From contig JAHDCU010000004.1 in the NCBI GenBank assembly GCA_020629715.1, positions 248,001 to 312,000 on the forward strand: a stretch of DNA of 64,000 bases, read 5' to 3'. The notes beneath the pieces are model-generated. The model saw only the letters and a program-made list of their open reading frames with translations. It made no database searches and had not been told where the DNA came from. Origin of the DNA: Saprospiraceae bacterium. GTDB lineage: Bacteria; Bacteroidota; Bacteroidia; Chitinophagales; Saprospiraceae. Numbering within the stretch: position 1 is the first letter of the stretch; each line of letters opens with the position of its first letter. Both the position numbers and the translations under genes were made by a program. Below, piece after piece: positions 35,382-45,455 of this stretch.

Positions 35382-37592
35382 ATGTCTATTAGAGGATCAA
35401 AAATTTACAGAATATTTCTATTGATAATTCTTATTCAGGTTATCATAACAAAAAGTCTGCATCTTTTTGGTCAAGACAAATCATTGAACTATGACATCAT
35501 AATTCCCTCTGCTTCAAAAATTTCGGAAATACTAAAGGATAAAACGAAAACGGTAGTTGAAAAAAATAACCGCATCGATTCCTTGATTCTTACAAGTACA
35601 GATCAACGTTTTATCTCTGAACAGATCGAATATTTATATCGAAAAATTGACTACAATATTGGAGTAAGAAACTTCGAAGATCATGTTTTTGAAGGTGCAG
35701 ACGATTTGGTTGTACTGCTTTCAAAAACCAACAATGTATTTTCTCACCTATCTGTCAATGCTCTTTATGCAAGCATTAAATCAATAGAGACGCAAGACTC
35801 CTTATTTATTGAGTATAGTACACGATATTTAAATATTTTAGAAGACCTCAAGCAACAGCCTCACCACCCATTATGGCAAAACTCAAGTTTTGTAAATCGT
35901 GTTGTTGAAACACTCCATTTACAATTGTTTTATGGCATGATGATCGCTGATCAAGATTTTATCTCTAAAGTAAATGCTGAATGCGAAGAAATTTTAAAGA
36001 TTTCAACAAACGAACAAAAAGCTCTTATTCTAAGGTCTCAATTTGTTTACTACTATGGGCTCAAAGACTATTACAAAGCTCTAGCTGCCATTGATAAATC
36101 TATTGATTATTGTTCAGGGACATGCGATATAATAAGCTTACATATAAACCTATCCATTATTTTCTTGGAAATAGAAGATTTTTCCAAAGCTGCGGGCCAA
36201 TTGGAACTGGCTATTCAACACGAACAATTTACAAGTCGTTCTTTAAATAATAAGATAAGGGCGTATCATCTAATATCTCGTGCTTATATAGGATTAAACA
36301 AATTGGATTCGGCAAGGATAACGATAGACAAAGCTACACCTTTATTAGATTCTACTAATAACTCGTTTTACTACAACAATGAACATAATTATGTTGAGGG
36401 ACTATGGAATGAAGCCACAGGAAACATACAAAGAGCAATTAATTACTACCAATCTACGTACCAAGCAAAATTTCAATCATTTGATACTTATTGGGTTTCA
36501 GGCTCATTAACTAAACTTATTAATTACAATCACCTGACCGACATCAACTATGAAACAGAAGCTAATTATCTATACCTAATTGACTCTACAGTAAATATTA
36601 CAGAATATCAATATTCCATTGATGCCTTAGAAGGAATCACCAAGCTATATAGAGATGCAGGTTACGAAGATCTTGCCTTAAAATATGAATCTAAAATAAA
36701 AGAAAAGCGTGATGCACAACTCGATGTAATGTTTGATATATATAAGTATGAAAGTGATAAACTTAAATCTTTAGAAGATAATTCTAGTCCTGATGAGCTA
36801 TCTGCAAGGAGTATTTTTCCCGCAATTATCGTTGCGATAATATTGATCTGCTTGATTGCAATACTATTTTACTTTGTCAGAAAAGCACGAAAATTAGAAG
36901 CTGAAAAAACCAATCTTGCAAATTCCAATCAAATATTCCTAGAACGGGTCGATGAACTGAGAGATGAAATGAGCAATATAGAATTCTTTGCCAATCAAAT
37001 ATCTCATGATCTCAGATCACCATTGCGTAGAGTGAATGAAATCAATCAGCTCTTATCTCAAAAATTAGATAAAGAAGAAATACAATCTCTAAACGAAGAA
37101 TCCAATAATATTAAAGACGAAGTCAACCGACTTACTCAGTATTTAGACAACTTCTTACATGTATCTACTGGTAAAAGTTCCAAACGAGAAGTGATATCCC
37201 TAAAATCAATTATACAGACTATAGATGCAATAGTTGATAAAAGCAATATACATTCCATAGATTACAAAATCGAAGAGGACATATTTCTTCATATGTCAAA
37301 GTTTGATATCACAACGGTATTTAAAAACCTGATAGAAAATGCAATTCAACATGCAAGTCTTCCAAATCTTGTAATTGAAATAAGTAAAACTAGTTTTGAC
37401 CAACAGTTATATCTCCGTATAAAAAACGAAATTGGACATAAAAAGAGTGACACTAATCTACTCCCAAATTATGGTCTAGGAATGCGGCTATGTGAAATCA
37501 TATTAGACAAATATGGTGAACATATAAAAGTTGACGATGCTCATAAAAATATATATTCTCTCTCCTTGTCAATTAACAATGTGATTTGTTGA
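35382..37592 (+). CDS. TPR-sensor histidine kinase
   Basis: This 736-residue kinase uses the ATG at 35382; the TTG at 35361 is an upstream alternative. Signal sequence about 8-28 (YRIFLLIILIQVIITKSLHL). A periplasmic helical region of TPR-like repeats spans about 40-460 (for example YYGLKDYYKALAAIDKSIDYC). The transmembrane helix is at about 477-500, followed by a coiled coil. HisKA has the phospho-acceptor His542 in ISHDLRSPLRR. The HATPase-like domain has an N-box FKNLIENAIQHA (about 645) and a G-box NYGLGMRLCEIIL, but the D-box reads KNEIGHK without the usual DxGxG. The gene ends 2 bp from the stop of the convergent LytTR regulator gene at 37595, its most likely partner. Confidence 0.85.
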   Translation: MSIRGSKIYRIFLLIILIQVIITKSLHLFGQDKSLNYDIIIPSASKISEILKDKTKTVVEKNNRIDSLILTSTDQRFISEQIEYLYRKIDYNIGVRNFEDHVFEGADDLVVLLSKTNNVFSHLSVNALYASIKSIETQDSLFIEYSTRYLNILEDLKQQPHHPLWQNSSFVNRVVETLHLQLFYGMMIADQDFISKVNAECEEILKISTNEQKALILRSQFVYYYGLKDYYKALAAIDKSIDYCSGTCDIISLHINLSIIFLEIEDFSKAAGQLELAIQHEQFTSRSLNNKIRAYHLISRAYIGLNKLDSARITIDKATPLLDSTNNSFYYNNEHNYVEGLWNEATGNIQRAINYYQSTYQAKFQSFDTYWVSGSLTKLINYNHLTDINYETEANYLYLIDSTVNITEYQYSIDALEGITKLYRDAGYEDLALKYESKIKEKRDAQLDVMFDIYKYESDKLKSLEDNSSPDELSARSIFPAIIVAIILICLIAILFYFVRKARKLEAEKTNLANSNQIFLERVDELRDEMSNIEFFANQISHDLRSPLRRVNEINQLLSQKLDKEEIQSLNEESNNIKDEVNRLTQYLDNFLHVSTGKSSKREVISLKSIIQTIDAIVDKSNIHSIDYKIEEDIFLHMSKFDITTVFKNLIENAIQHASLPNLVIEISKTSFDQQLYLRIKNEIGHKKSDTNLLPNYGLGMRLCEIILDKYGEHIKVDDAHKNIYSLSLSINNVIC

Positions 37593-37594
37593 TC

Positions 37595-38308
37595 TCAAAT
37601 CAATAGAAATCGATCCATTAACTCCCTTTTAAATCCTCTTGTATAGGGGACCTTTTTATTATTCAACAGAACTATTTGTTCTGTCGGATTAATCCCAGTC
37701 AGCTTATCTAAGTTAATCACATAACTGCCGTGTATCCTGATAAAATTGTCAGGAACAATTTTTAAAAACATGGCTAATGAAGAGCGAATACTATATCTTT
37801 TATTTTCTAGGTGAATATCTAAATATTTCCCATCTACTTTAAGGTAATATATATCTTGAATGATTACTGAAATTAATCGATCACCAACCTTGACTAAAAT
37901 ATTAGATGTCTGATGCTCGCTATTTTCAGTTTTATTTGCATATACTGTATTATTTGAGGCGTATAACAATGCCTGCTTTAATTCTAAATCAGTACAACTC
38001 TTATTTAAAAATTGTGCAGGAATGACCTGCAGAATCTGATCCATTACCTTCTCTTCAAAGTAATCTGTAATGACAATCACGGATGTATGATTGGTCATGT
38101 TCGCAGACTGGAATATATCTACACAGGAAGTACGATCTCCCAATTTATAATCTGCCAAAACCACTTTTGGATTTTTATCATTGATTATAGAAACAGCATC
38201 AGAGACATTTTGAGCTTTGAATACATCTGAAAAATCTAAACCATTTACAACTGCACTTAATTCATCAAGTTTTGCAGGTTTATCCTCAATAATTAGAATC
38301 GATGACAT
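37595..38308 (-). CDS. LytTR-family response regulator 3
   Basis: This 237-residue regulator has a receiver domain with acidic residues ED (8-9), phospho-acceptor Asp53 in VLADYKLGD, Thr81 in VIVITDYF and the conserved Lys103 (QFLNKS). The LytTR domain spans about 130-235 (VKVGDRLISVIIQDIYYLKV, NFIRIHGSYVINLDKL). Unlike regulators 1 and 2 it keeps all receiver residues and is clearly more distant from them. It is convergent with the sensor kinase at 35382 (2-bp gap). LytTR proteins usually bind pairs of short direct repeats upstream of targets; no target site could be assigned by eye. Confidence 0.9.
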   Translation of the reverse strand: MSSILIIEDKPAKLDELSAVVNGLDFSDVFKAQNVSDAVSIINDKNPKVVLADYKLGDRTSCVDIFQSANMTNHTSVIVITDYFEEKVMDQILQVIPAQFLNKSCTDLELKQALLYASNNTVYANKTENSEHQTSNILVKVGDRLISVIIQDIYYLKVDGKYLDIHLENKRYSIRSSLAMFLKIVPDNFIRIHGSYVINLDKLTGINPTEQIVLLNNKKVPYTRGFKRELMDRFLLI

Positions 38309-38484
38309 AGTACTATTTTATCATGTGCTAACTAAAGTTAATAAATTAACATATTAAATAAGATAAATATGTTTTTAATACGAAAATTCAAATTTAGCTA
38401 TTCCTTGAATCTATTACTTTCAATAAATATATTGTAAATCACAGGACCTAGATCCTGGCCTCTATTCGATAAAAATCAATCCTC

Positions 38485-38976
38485 CTAGTTCTTATGGATC
38501 TTTTCACTATCCGTACGGGAGGTATTTTTAAATTCACCAAGACTGAAGCTCTGCTTATGATTATAATATCCTATCGCGAACACAATAGCTGCGATACAGT
38601 AAATAGCATATGGTGTCAATGTCCAGTGCATAAACATGGTAGACAATAAAAACAAAGCAGAGGCTGTCGTTGGATGGTCCACAGGACTGCCTCCTCGGTT
38701 ACACATATGTATAATAGGTTCTGCGGTACCACAAAATAGAATTCCCGTTGCAATAGTTGTGCATATACTAATGGCAAACCATTTCCATTTAGTTAATATG
38801 GGTATCGCCCTATCACCTCCGATGTGGAGTCGCCCCAACGGACTCAAGTAGATTGCGCATATGATGATAAGAAACGAAAAAGATGCCCGACTAAATAACC
38901 AATCAAAATGGCCTATTACCCAATTATTGGCACGACTCGTTATGCTCTCAAATAATTCAATATCCCATAAATTCAA
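38485..38976 (-). pseudogene. truncated BCCT-family (betaine/choline/carnitine) transporter remnant
   Basis: The frame encodes about 163 residues covering what looks like TM2-TM4 of a BCCT transporter: LSPLGRLHIGGDRAIPIL (the RxGxGxDxxxPxF region), LFCGTAEPIIHM (the WGVAEPxxH motif) and MHWTLTPYAIYCIAAIVFA (the HWGxxxWAxY segment). BCCT proteins have 12 transmembrane helices and over 500 residues. Here TM1 is missing upstream (an in-frame stop lies about 40 bp before, and no ATG is present) and everything after TM4 is missing downstream, where only 176 bp of non-coding DNA follow. It is therefore almost certainly a decayed fragment rather than a functional carrier. Confidence 0.65.
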
Positions 38977-39114
38977 TATTAACGCAGTAATGATCAGGAT
39001 AGGTGGTGGTCAAAATGTTAAGGGTTTGAATAGAAGTTTGATTTAGGTTACTATTTACTTGGGTTAGATACTGATTTAATGATGAGGTAGTGTGAATAGT
39101 CGTATTTTGTGCAT

Positions 39115-39888
39115 ATGAATTGGCGGAGATCCTTGATGTTTCAAAAAGTAAAAAATCACAAACCAAACCGAAAGGCGCAGGAGCCTTGGAGGCAGCTTAT
39201 AATTTCATCTGAAACAAGAACATTAAAAGGTCTAACTAAACATGAAGGAACCGATTCCCCTAAGCATGCAATCATACTAGCTCACCCCTATCGGGTTGAA
39301 TCTAAAGACTTTTTTTTAGAGAATGGACATGCTCAACTATATGTTGATCTTGGATATAAAGTTTACCTTATCGACTTCAACGGATTCGGTGAATCAGAAT
39401 TTATAGATTTTAACTATCACTTGGACTTACAGGCGGTAGTAGAATACGTAAAGAAAGTCAACCCTACTACTCAGATAACAATTCATGGTATTTCCTTTGG
39501 TGCTGCGGCAAGTATCAAGTATGCATCACTACCCGATCATCAAGCAGATAGTGTTATTATTGAGAATGCACTTACTCAGTATGACCTCTACTTCAAAAAG
39601 CGAAATATTTTCATTTATTACATTCTTCAAATTGTAAAAATTTTCAATCGAAAAAGTCATAATGAACATGATTATTTAGCACATACAAGACTCGTCAAAA
39701 AGCCATCTAAGCTACTCTTGATTTATGGTAGACAGGATGAATTGACTACTGCCGCGATGGGTAAGGAACATCAGAGCGCTGCACAGGTCAAGGTGCAATA
39801 CGAGCTATTTGATTGCGGACATCTGAAAGCAATAGAAACAGATAAAAATAGATACATCAACTTACTCCAAAACTATATAGAGGAGTAA
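39115..39888 (+). CDS. alpha/beta hydrolase
   Basis: This 257-residue protein (ATG at 39115; GTG at 39109 is an alternative) has the alpha/beta-hydrolase core. The strand AIILAHPYR carries the oxyanion region, GYKVYLIDFNGFGESEF follows, and the nucleophile elbow HGISFGAAA has the Ser. The acid Asp is in LLIYGRQDEL and the catalytic His in FDCGHLKAI. It has no signal peptide, so it is probably cytoplasmic. The substrate is unknown; the overall layout is like serine esterases or dipeptidyl-peptidase-type lipases. Its last 16 bp overlap the end of the convergent hemolysin-III gene. Confidence 0.85.
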   Translation: MNWRRSLMFQKVKNHKPNRKAQEPWRQLIISSETRTLKGLTKHEGTDSPKHAIILAHPYRVESKDFFLENGHAQLYVDLGYKVYLIDFNGFGESEFIDFNYHLDLQAVVEYVKKVNPTTQITIHGISFGAAASIKYASLPDHQADSVIIENALTQYDLYFKKRNIFIYYILQIVKIFNRKSHNEHDYLAHTRLVKKPSKLLLIYGRQDELTTAAMGKEHQSAAQVKVQYELFDCGHLKAIETDKNRYINLLQNYIEE

Positions 39889-40529
39889 CTCCCAGCAATA
39901 CCTGAATAAAGTGAGAAGTAATGGGTAGCAGTACCTCCAATCACAAATAAATGCCAGATAGCATGACCGAAAGGTATTTTTTTTACGGCATAAAAGATAG
40001 TGCCAATCGTATACAATGCCCCACCTACTATCATCAACCATAATGTCAGACTAGACATATGAAGTGTGACCTCTTCAAAAATAAAAACAACCATCCAGCC
40101 AAGTACAAGGTACAAGAGCAAGGATAACCATTCATATTTACCTGTGTAAAAAATTTTGAACAATATACCAAAAGAGATAATAGTCCACTGAATTGCCAAA
40201 AATATCCAGCCTTGTTTTGTGTTTAGATAAGTTAATATAAATGCGGTATAGCTACCACCTATCAACATAAATATCGAGATATGATCAAGTATTTTAAGTG
40301 CATTCTTGATCCGATCTTTTATAGCCCAATGATAAGCTGTACTACTAGCATACATAAATAATAAACCAAAGCAAAAAAATATAACTCCTACTATCTGACC
40401 GGCAGTCTGCCCTTGAGAAGATAGTACTATTAAAAATGGAATGGCAATCAATGAGAATATCAGTCCAGCAAAATGGGTAGTCACATTATACCATTCCTCA
40501 AGAGGAAGGGCTCTCTTAAATAATCTCAT
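39873..40529 (-). CDS. hemolysin III / PAQR-family membrane protein (TrhA-like)
   Basis: This 218-residue inner-membrane protein has seven predicted helices. It carries the PAQR/hemolysin-III signature residues: EEWYNVTTHFAG near the N-terminus, SSTAYHW (about 63-69), LDHISIFMLIGGSYT (about 81-95) and the C-terminal HAIWHLFVIGGTATHY (about 189-204). The conserved His/Asp set is the presumed metal-binding site of the fold. Bacterial members are linked to membrane-fluidity homeostasis (TrhA); a haemolytic role is not established. It is convergent with the alpha/beta hydrolase, overlapping it by 16 bp. Confidence 0.93.
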   Translation of the reverse strand: MRLFKRALPLEEWYNVTTHFAGLIFSLIAIPFLIVLSSQGQTAGQIVGVIFFCFGLLFMYASSTAYHWAIKDRIKNALKILDHISIFMLIGGSYTAFILTYLNTKQGWIFLAIQWTIISFGILFKIFYTGKYEWLSLLLYLVLGWMVVFIFEEVTLHMSSLTLWLMIVGGALYTIGTIFYAVKKIPFGHAIWHLFVIGGTATHYFSLYSGIAGSYSSI

Positions 40530-40539
40530 ACATTCAAGG

Positions 40540-41664
40540 TTATGGATTTAAGATTACAATGCGTTTGGTGACCACTTTATTGCCTTTCTCATCTACAATA
40601 CTATATATATAAGTACCTTTTGATAAAAAGCCTAGGTGTTCCTCAATGACTCCATTAGGTCCTAATTGGTAGGATCTTTCAAACATAGATTTACCCAAAA
40701 TATTATTGATGATAAGACGATAATTACCGGCATCAAAGTTTACTAGATTAAAATAAGACATCCCAAAAGTTGGGTTAGGATATAATACAACATCTCTAGC
40801 ATCCGCTTTCACCACAATAGTACTACTAGTAATGTCTCTAGACCTAAACTCAGCCCGAGTTACGATACCATCTTCGTCTATATTTATTTGCGCTAATGCT
40901 TCCTTTACACCATCAGCCCAAAATCTATAAGATACGGTCTCCTGCTCTCCTAAAAATTCACCAAGGGCACCGAGTAGCTCCGGATCTAGCTCCAACCAAC
41001 CTAAAAAAGTAAGTGCTTCGATTGTGGTATTTGTATAAGTCATTACTTCCTCTCTTAGAGCTTCATAATCACCATCAGGCATCATCACAGTACCCCATGC
41101 ATCAATCATATATTCATTTTCGACTTCAACATTTATTCTTACAGAATCAGGCACTATAGGAAGACCAGAAAGCAATGTATCAGGAATAAGTTCTCCTGAT
41201 ACTGTGACTGAAAAGCTATATTCATCATCATAAGAATCACCAAAATCTAGAGGCGTTTTTCTAAATGTCAATTCATCATCATATCTAATCTGAAGTGGTA
41301 AAAACCCGACTATAGGATCCAGACCAGTACGACCAATTTCATAAATATCACTGCCATCTATTTGGTAGAATATACCGCCATCACCAGGTTGCTCTACATA
41401 CATATCAGCACCCACTATACGACTAGTATCTGGCAATTCACTTACATCCCTTAGTACAGTCTCCGTTACAAATGAAATATCAATATCAGAGAAATCCCAT
41501 ATTTGATTAGCACCTGAGCTACCTAAAATAACATTATTTGGATTATTATCTATACCTGTAAAAAGCGTATCACCGATGGTAGGAAGACTTGCAGATGTAT
41601 AGGTAGTCTGCGCATCAACATGAAACCATATTAGAAAGAAAAAAAAGATGTAAAATATACGCAT
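40540..41664 (-). CDS. secreted T9SS-cargo protein of unknown function
   Basis: The product has 374 residues from the ATG at 41664 (a second ATG at 41676 precedes it). The signal peptide MRIFYIFFFFLIWFHVDAQ is followed by the frequent Bacteroidota opening SLPTIGDTL. The central part (about 30-300) is beta-rich, with a GANQIWDFSDI segment often seen in such proteins. The C-terminus is a type A T9SS sorting domain (VVLYPNPTFGMSYFN to KRIVILNP, about 300-374). It ends 10 bp before the hemolysin-III gene start on the same strand and begins about 45 bp after the ABC exporter gene ends. Its role is unknown. Confidence 0.75.
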   Translation of the reverse strand: MRIFYIFFFFLIWFHVDAQTTYTSASLPTIGDTLFTGIDNNPNNVILGSSGANQIWDFSDIDISFVTETVLRDVSELPDTSRIVGADMYVEQPGDGGIFYQIDGSDIYEIGRTGLDPIVGFLPLQIRYDDELTFRKTPLDFGDSYDDEYSFSVTVSGELIPDTLLSGLPIVPDSVRINVEVENEYMIDAWGTVMMPDGDYEALREEVMTYTNTTIEALTFLGWLELDPELLGALGEFLGEQETVSYRFWADGVKEALAQINIDEDGIVTRAEFRSRDITSSTIVVKADARDVVLYPNPTFGMSYFNLVNFDAGNYRLIINNILGKSMFERSYQLGPNGVIEEHLGFLSKGTYIYSIVDEKGNKVVTKRIVILNP

Positions 41665-41710
41665 GTCGATAATCATTAATATTTATTTATCTCAAAAATA
41701 ATGAATTACA

Positions 41711-43516
41711 TTATAATTTTTGCTTTTTAACCAAATTATAGTAAGCCGCTTTCTGCGAAAGTAATTCATCATGAGTACCTTCTTCAAGAACTTGACCAGC
41801 ATCTAAAACATAAATCCTATCTGCTGATCGAATAGTAGAAAGACGATGAGCCACCACGATCGCTGTACTCGATTTCATAATATTTTCTAGTGCCTTTTGC
41901 ACTATTTCTTCCGATTCAGTATCTAGCGCTGACGTAGCCTCATCTAAAATAAAGATAGCAGGATTTCTTAAGATTGCCCTTGCAATAGCTAGTCTTTGTC
42001 GTTGTCCACCACTAAGTTTCAATCCTTGATCACCGATTATGGTATCATAACCTTTCTCAGTATCACAGATAAATTCGTGAGCATAAGCAGCTTTGGCAGC
42101 GGATATAAGTTCTTCATTAGAGTATTCTTGGTTGCCAAACCGTATGTTGTCTTCTATACTTTCGTGAAATAGTATGGTATCCTGCGTGACCACTCCAAAA
42201 AAGTTTCTTAACTCAGATAAAGGAGCCTCTCTAATATCAACACCATCTATCGATATCGTCCCAGCTTTTAATTCATAAAATCTAGGCAATAGATTGGCAA
42301 TCGTGCTCTTTCCACTACCTGATGCACCTACCAATGCTACGACTTCTCCCTTTTTGATCGTGAGTGATAAGTTGCGAATCACCTCTTGATTGTCTTCATA
42401 TTCAAAAAAAACATCTTCAAACACTATAGAATCTTGGAAAGAAAGCGATTTAGTACTTTGGGTATCAAGGAGCTCCGTTTTTTCATCTGTGATCGAATGA
42501 ATTCTTTCTAGAGCTGCCAGACCTTTCTGTACATTGAAATATGCATTAGAAAATGCCTTTGCTGGCTCTATTACTTGATAAAATGCAAATACGAATGCAA
42601 AAAATGTATCCGCACTTAACTGCATATCAAAAACCTGCCTTGATCCAAACCAAAGTAATATCGTGACTACACTAATACCTAAAAATTCAGAAAGCGGGGA
42701 GGACATATCTCTACGCCTCAAAAGACTTGTAAGCCCTCTTTCATAACGGCTATTATAATTATCAAACTTACGATATTGATGATCCTCGGCATTAAATGAC
42801 TTAATCACTTTAAGTCCGGTCAGACTCTCTTCTACTACCGTATTGAGCATTCCCAAATTTTCTTGTACGACTTGAGATTTACGTTTAAGTACTCTTGATA
42901 TCGAACCGATAATAAATGCTGTAAAGAGCAATAAAACAAATACAAATACAGTCAATGAAGGACTGATATAAATCATAAATGCAATGCTCCCAATGATAAT
43001 AAAAGGAGATTTAAAAAAAGCCTCAATCACATTGAGAATACTCCACTCTACTTCCTGTACATCACCTGTTATTCTTGAAATTAGATCTCCTTTCCGTTCG
43101 TCAGAATGATAGCTAAGTGGTAAATTTAGATAATGTGTAAATAGATCAGATCGCAAGCTTTTTACAATACCATTACGAACAGGCGCCATGAAAAATAAGG
43201 CTAAATATCGAAAACAGTTTTTAAAAAAAAAGACAAGAACAATCACTACACATATCAATACAAGAGCATATTCTCTCCCATGCTCGGCAATAATTATTTT
43301 GAAATAGTCCTTCAATTCTCCTATTACACCTTCATCAACTGTTGTAGGCTCATCTAAAGGAACTAAAGAAGTATTAAAGAGAATCTGGAAAAATGGAATG
43401 ATCAAAGGTATACTTACTACCGTGAATACAGCAGTCAATATATTAGCTATTATAGAAGCAGCTACTTGCGGTCTATAATTTCTAATTTGAGAAAGTAGCT
43501 TGTAGAAACTTTTCAT
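41711..43516 (-). CDS. MsbA-like ABC exporter (fused TMD-NBD)
   Basis: This 601-residue half-transporter has an N-terminal six-helix type I exporter domain (about 1-330). The nucleotide-binding domain has Walker A GASGSGKST (about 394-402), the Q-loop, signature LSGGQRQRLAIARAI, Walker B IFILDEATSALD and the H-loop VVAHRLSTI. Length and arrangement match MsbA/LmrA-type lipid or drug exporters that work as homodimers. The substrate cannot be read from the sequence; lipid A or another lipid is a common role in this family. It follows accC by 51 bp on the same strand and could be co-transcribed with the fatty-acid cluster, which would fit a lipid-related role (inference). Confidence 0.92.
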   Translation of the reverse strand: MKSFYKLLSQIRNYRPQVAASIIANILTAVFTVVSIPLIIPFFQILFNTSLVPLDEPTTVDEGVIGELKDYFKIIIAEHGREYALVLICVVIVLVFFFKNCFRYLALFFMAPVRNGIVKSLRSDLFTHYLNLPLSYHSDERKGDLISRITGDVQEVEWSILNVIEAFFKSPFIIIGSIAFMIYISPSLTVFVFVLLLFTAFIIGSISRVLKRKSQVVQENLGMLNTVVEESLTGLKVIKSFNAEDHQYRKFDNYNSRYERGLTSLLRRRDMSSPLSEFLGISVVTILLWFGSRQVFDMQLSADTFFAFVFAFYQVIEPAKAFSNAYFNVQKGLAALERIHSITDEKTELLDTQSTKSLSFQDSIVFEDVFFEYEDNQEVIRNLSLTIKKGEVVALVGASGSGKSTIANLLPRFYELKAGTISIDGVDIREAPLSELRNFFGVVTQDTILFHESIEDNIRFGNQEYSNEELISAAKAAYAHEFICDTEKGYDTIIGDQGLKLSGGQRQRLAIARAILRNPAIFILDEATSALDTESEEIVQKALENIMKSSTAIVVAHRLSTIRSADRIYVLDAGQVLEEGTHDELLSQKAAYYNLVKKQKL

Positions 43517-43567
43517 GTCGACTACAAAGCTAGCTCATTAACGCATATAATCTTTACAGATAAAAGA

Positions 43568-44908
43568 TTAATCCTCGATATTGAAGGTATTCATAAATCC
43601 AGTATGGAAGTTTCCAGACTTGAAGTCTTCATGTTTCATCAGTTTCTGATGGAATGGTATGGTGGTTTTGATACCCTCGATAATAAACTCATCCAGGGCT
43701 CTTTGCATCTTCTTGATACACTCCTCCCTAGTCTGTGCCTTACATATCAATTTGGCTATCATGCTATCGTAGTAAGGTGGTACCAGATAACCAGCGTATA
43801 CATGTGTATCTACACGTACACCATGACCCTTAGAACTATGAAAGCTATGTATTTTACCAGGACTTGGTCTAAAATCATTGTATGGATCTTCTGCATTAAT
43901 CCTAACCTCGATAGCATGCATAGTTGGTAATCTACTTCCGCCTTCTATCTTAATACCTGCTGCTACCTTGATCTGCTCTTTGATAAGATCGTGATCGATA
44001 ACTTCTTCTGTAACAGGATGTTCCACCTGAATACGAGTATTCATTTCCATAAAGTAGAAGTTGCGGTGCTTGTCTACAAGAAACTCTACCGTTCCAACTC
44101 CTTCATAATTAATAGCTTCTCCAGCTTTTATAGCAGCAGCTCCCATACGTTCACGAAGGTCATCTGTCATAAAAGGAGAAGGGCATTCCTCTACGAGCTT
44201 TTGGTGTCTTCGTTGGATAGAACAATCTCTCTCTGATAGATGGATGACCTTTCCAAATTGATCACCAATGATTTGGATCTCGATGTGTCTAGGTTCTTCG
44301 ATAAACTTCTCTACGTATATACCATCATTACCAAAAGAAGCTTTGGCCTCCACTTGAGCAAGATTTAGCTGTTCTTCAAGGTCTTCTGCTTTCCAAACGA
44401 TACGCATACCTTTACCACCACCACCAGCAGTCGCTTTGAGGATGACAGGAAAACCTATTTCTTTACTGGTCTCAATTGCTGATTTTGCATCTTTCACTAA
44501 GCCTCCAGTGCCAGGTACTACAGGTACTCCAGCCTTGATCATAGTATCCTTGGCAGTTACCTTATCACCCATCTTACTGATCATCTCGGATGATGGGCCG
44601 ATAAACTTCACACCATATTCAGCACAGACTTCAGCGAATCCTGCATTTTCAGATAAGAAGCCATATCCTGGGTGTATAGCATCTGCATTTGTAATCTCAA
44701 CGGCAGCCATGATCTTCGGGATACTGAGGTAAGAATCTGTACTAGATGGAGGTCCTATACAAACGGCCTCATCTGCAAATCGTACATGTAGACTATCTCT
44801 ATCTGCGGTAGAGTATACCGCTACAGTTTTTATACCCATCTCTTTACATGTACGGATGACACGTAAAGCGATCTCTCCCCTATTGGCTATAAGAATCTTA
44901 TTGAACAT
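43568..44908 (-). CDS. accC: acetyl-CoA carboxylase, biotin carboxylase subunit
   Basis: This 446-residue ATP-grasp enzyme carboxylates biotin on AccB, the first half-reaction of malonyl-CoA synthesis. It shows the N-terminal fold [16 protein letters not shown], the glycine-rich ATP loop [10 protein letters not shown] (about 160-169), the [15 protein letters not shown] segment (about 208-222) and [14 protein letters not shown] (about 286-299), which contains catalytic and metal-binding residues. Length matches E. coli AccC (449). It is the fourth gene of the fabH-efp-accB-accC cluster, 42 bp after accB. Confidence 0.97.
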   Translation of the reverse strand: MFNKILIANRGEIALRVIRTCKEMGIKTVAVYSTADRDSLHVRFADEAVCIGPPSSTDSYLSIPKIMAAVEITNADAIHPGYGFLSENAGFAEVCAEYGVKFIGPSSEMISKMGDKVTAKDTMIKAGVPVVPGTGGLVKDAKSAIETSKEIGFPVILKATAGGGGKGMRIVWKAEDLEEQLNLAQVEAKASFGNDGIYVEKFIEEPRHIEIQIIGDQFGKVIHLSERDCSIQRRHQKLVEECPSPFMTDDLRERMGAAAIKAGEAINYEGVGTVEFLVDKHRNFYFMEMNTRIQVEHPVTEEVIDHDLIKEQIKVAAGIKIEGGSRLPTMHAIEVRINAEDPYNDFRPSPGKIHSFHSSKGHGVRVDTHVYAGYLVPPYYDSMIAKLICKAQTREECIKKMQRALDEFIIEGIKTTIPFHQKLMKHEDFKSGNFHTGFMNTFNIED

Positions 44909-44950
44909 AAGTATATGGTGTTGAAAGCTCGAAAATGAAAATGGTAGACC

Positions 44951-45448
44951 CTATGCAGGCTCTACTAAAAACAATACCTGATCATACTCCACTGGAGATG
45001 CATCTTCTATGCATACTTTTACTATCGTACCTGAAACCTCAGATTCTATTTCATTGAAAAGCTTCATTGCTTCTACTATACATACTACATCGCCTTTAGC
45101 AATGGTGTCCCCTACTTTCACAAAGGCTGGCTTGTCAGGAGATGCACTTCTATAGAATGTACCTACGATAGGTGATTTCACTTCCAATAGATTAGCCGTT
45201 TCTGACGGAGCATCAGCCTTAGTTTCCTTAGCCACTGGTGCTGCTAGAGCTGCTTCAGGAGTAGTTGCAACAGGAGCGTTACTTTGCATAGGTAGCATAG
45301 GAGCTGCACTTACCACTTGAGGAGCTACATGCTTAGCATATTTTTTAGTCCTGATAGATATTTCAAACTCACCATCCTTTACTTTAAGTTCAGTAAGGTC
45401 AGTCTTATTTACTAGCTTAATGAGGTCTTGTATTTCTTTGTAATTCAT
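44951..45448 (-). CDS. accB: biotin carboxyl carrier protein of acetyl-CoA carboxylase
   Basis: This 165-residue protein has an N-terminal helical part, an Ala/Pro-rich linker (about 40-85) and a C-terminal biotinyl domain. The [11 protein letters not shown] motif carries the biotin-accepting Lys129; the usual motif is EAMK(M/L). It moves carboxybiotin between AccC and the carboxyltransferase. It starts 7 bp after efp ends and precedes accC, the usual accBC arrangement. Confidence 0.97.
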   Translation of the reverse strand: MNYKEIQDLIKLVNKTDLTELKVKDGEFEISIRTKKYAKHVAPQVVSAAPMLPMQSNAPVATTPEAALAAPVAKETKADAPSETANLLEVKSPIVGTFYRSASPDKPAFVKVGDTIAKGDVVCIVEAMKLFNEIESEVSGTIVKVCIEDASPVEYDQVLFLVEPA

Positions 45449-45455
45449 TGGATGG

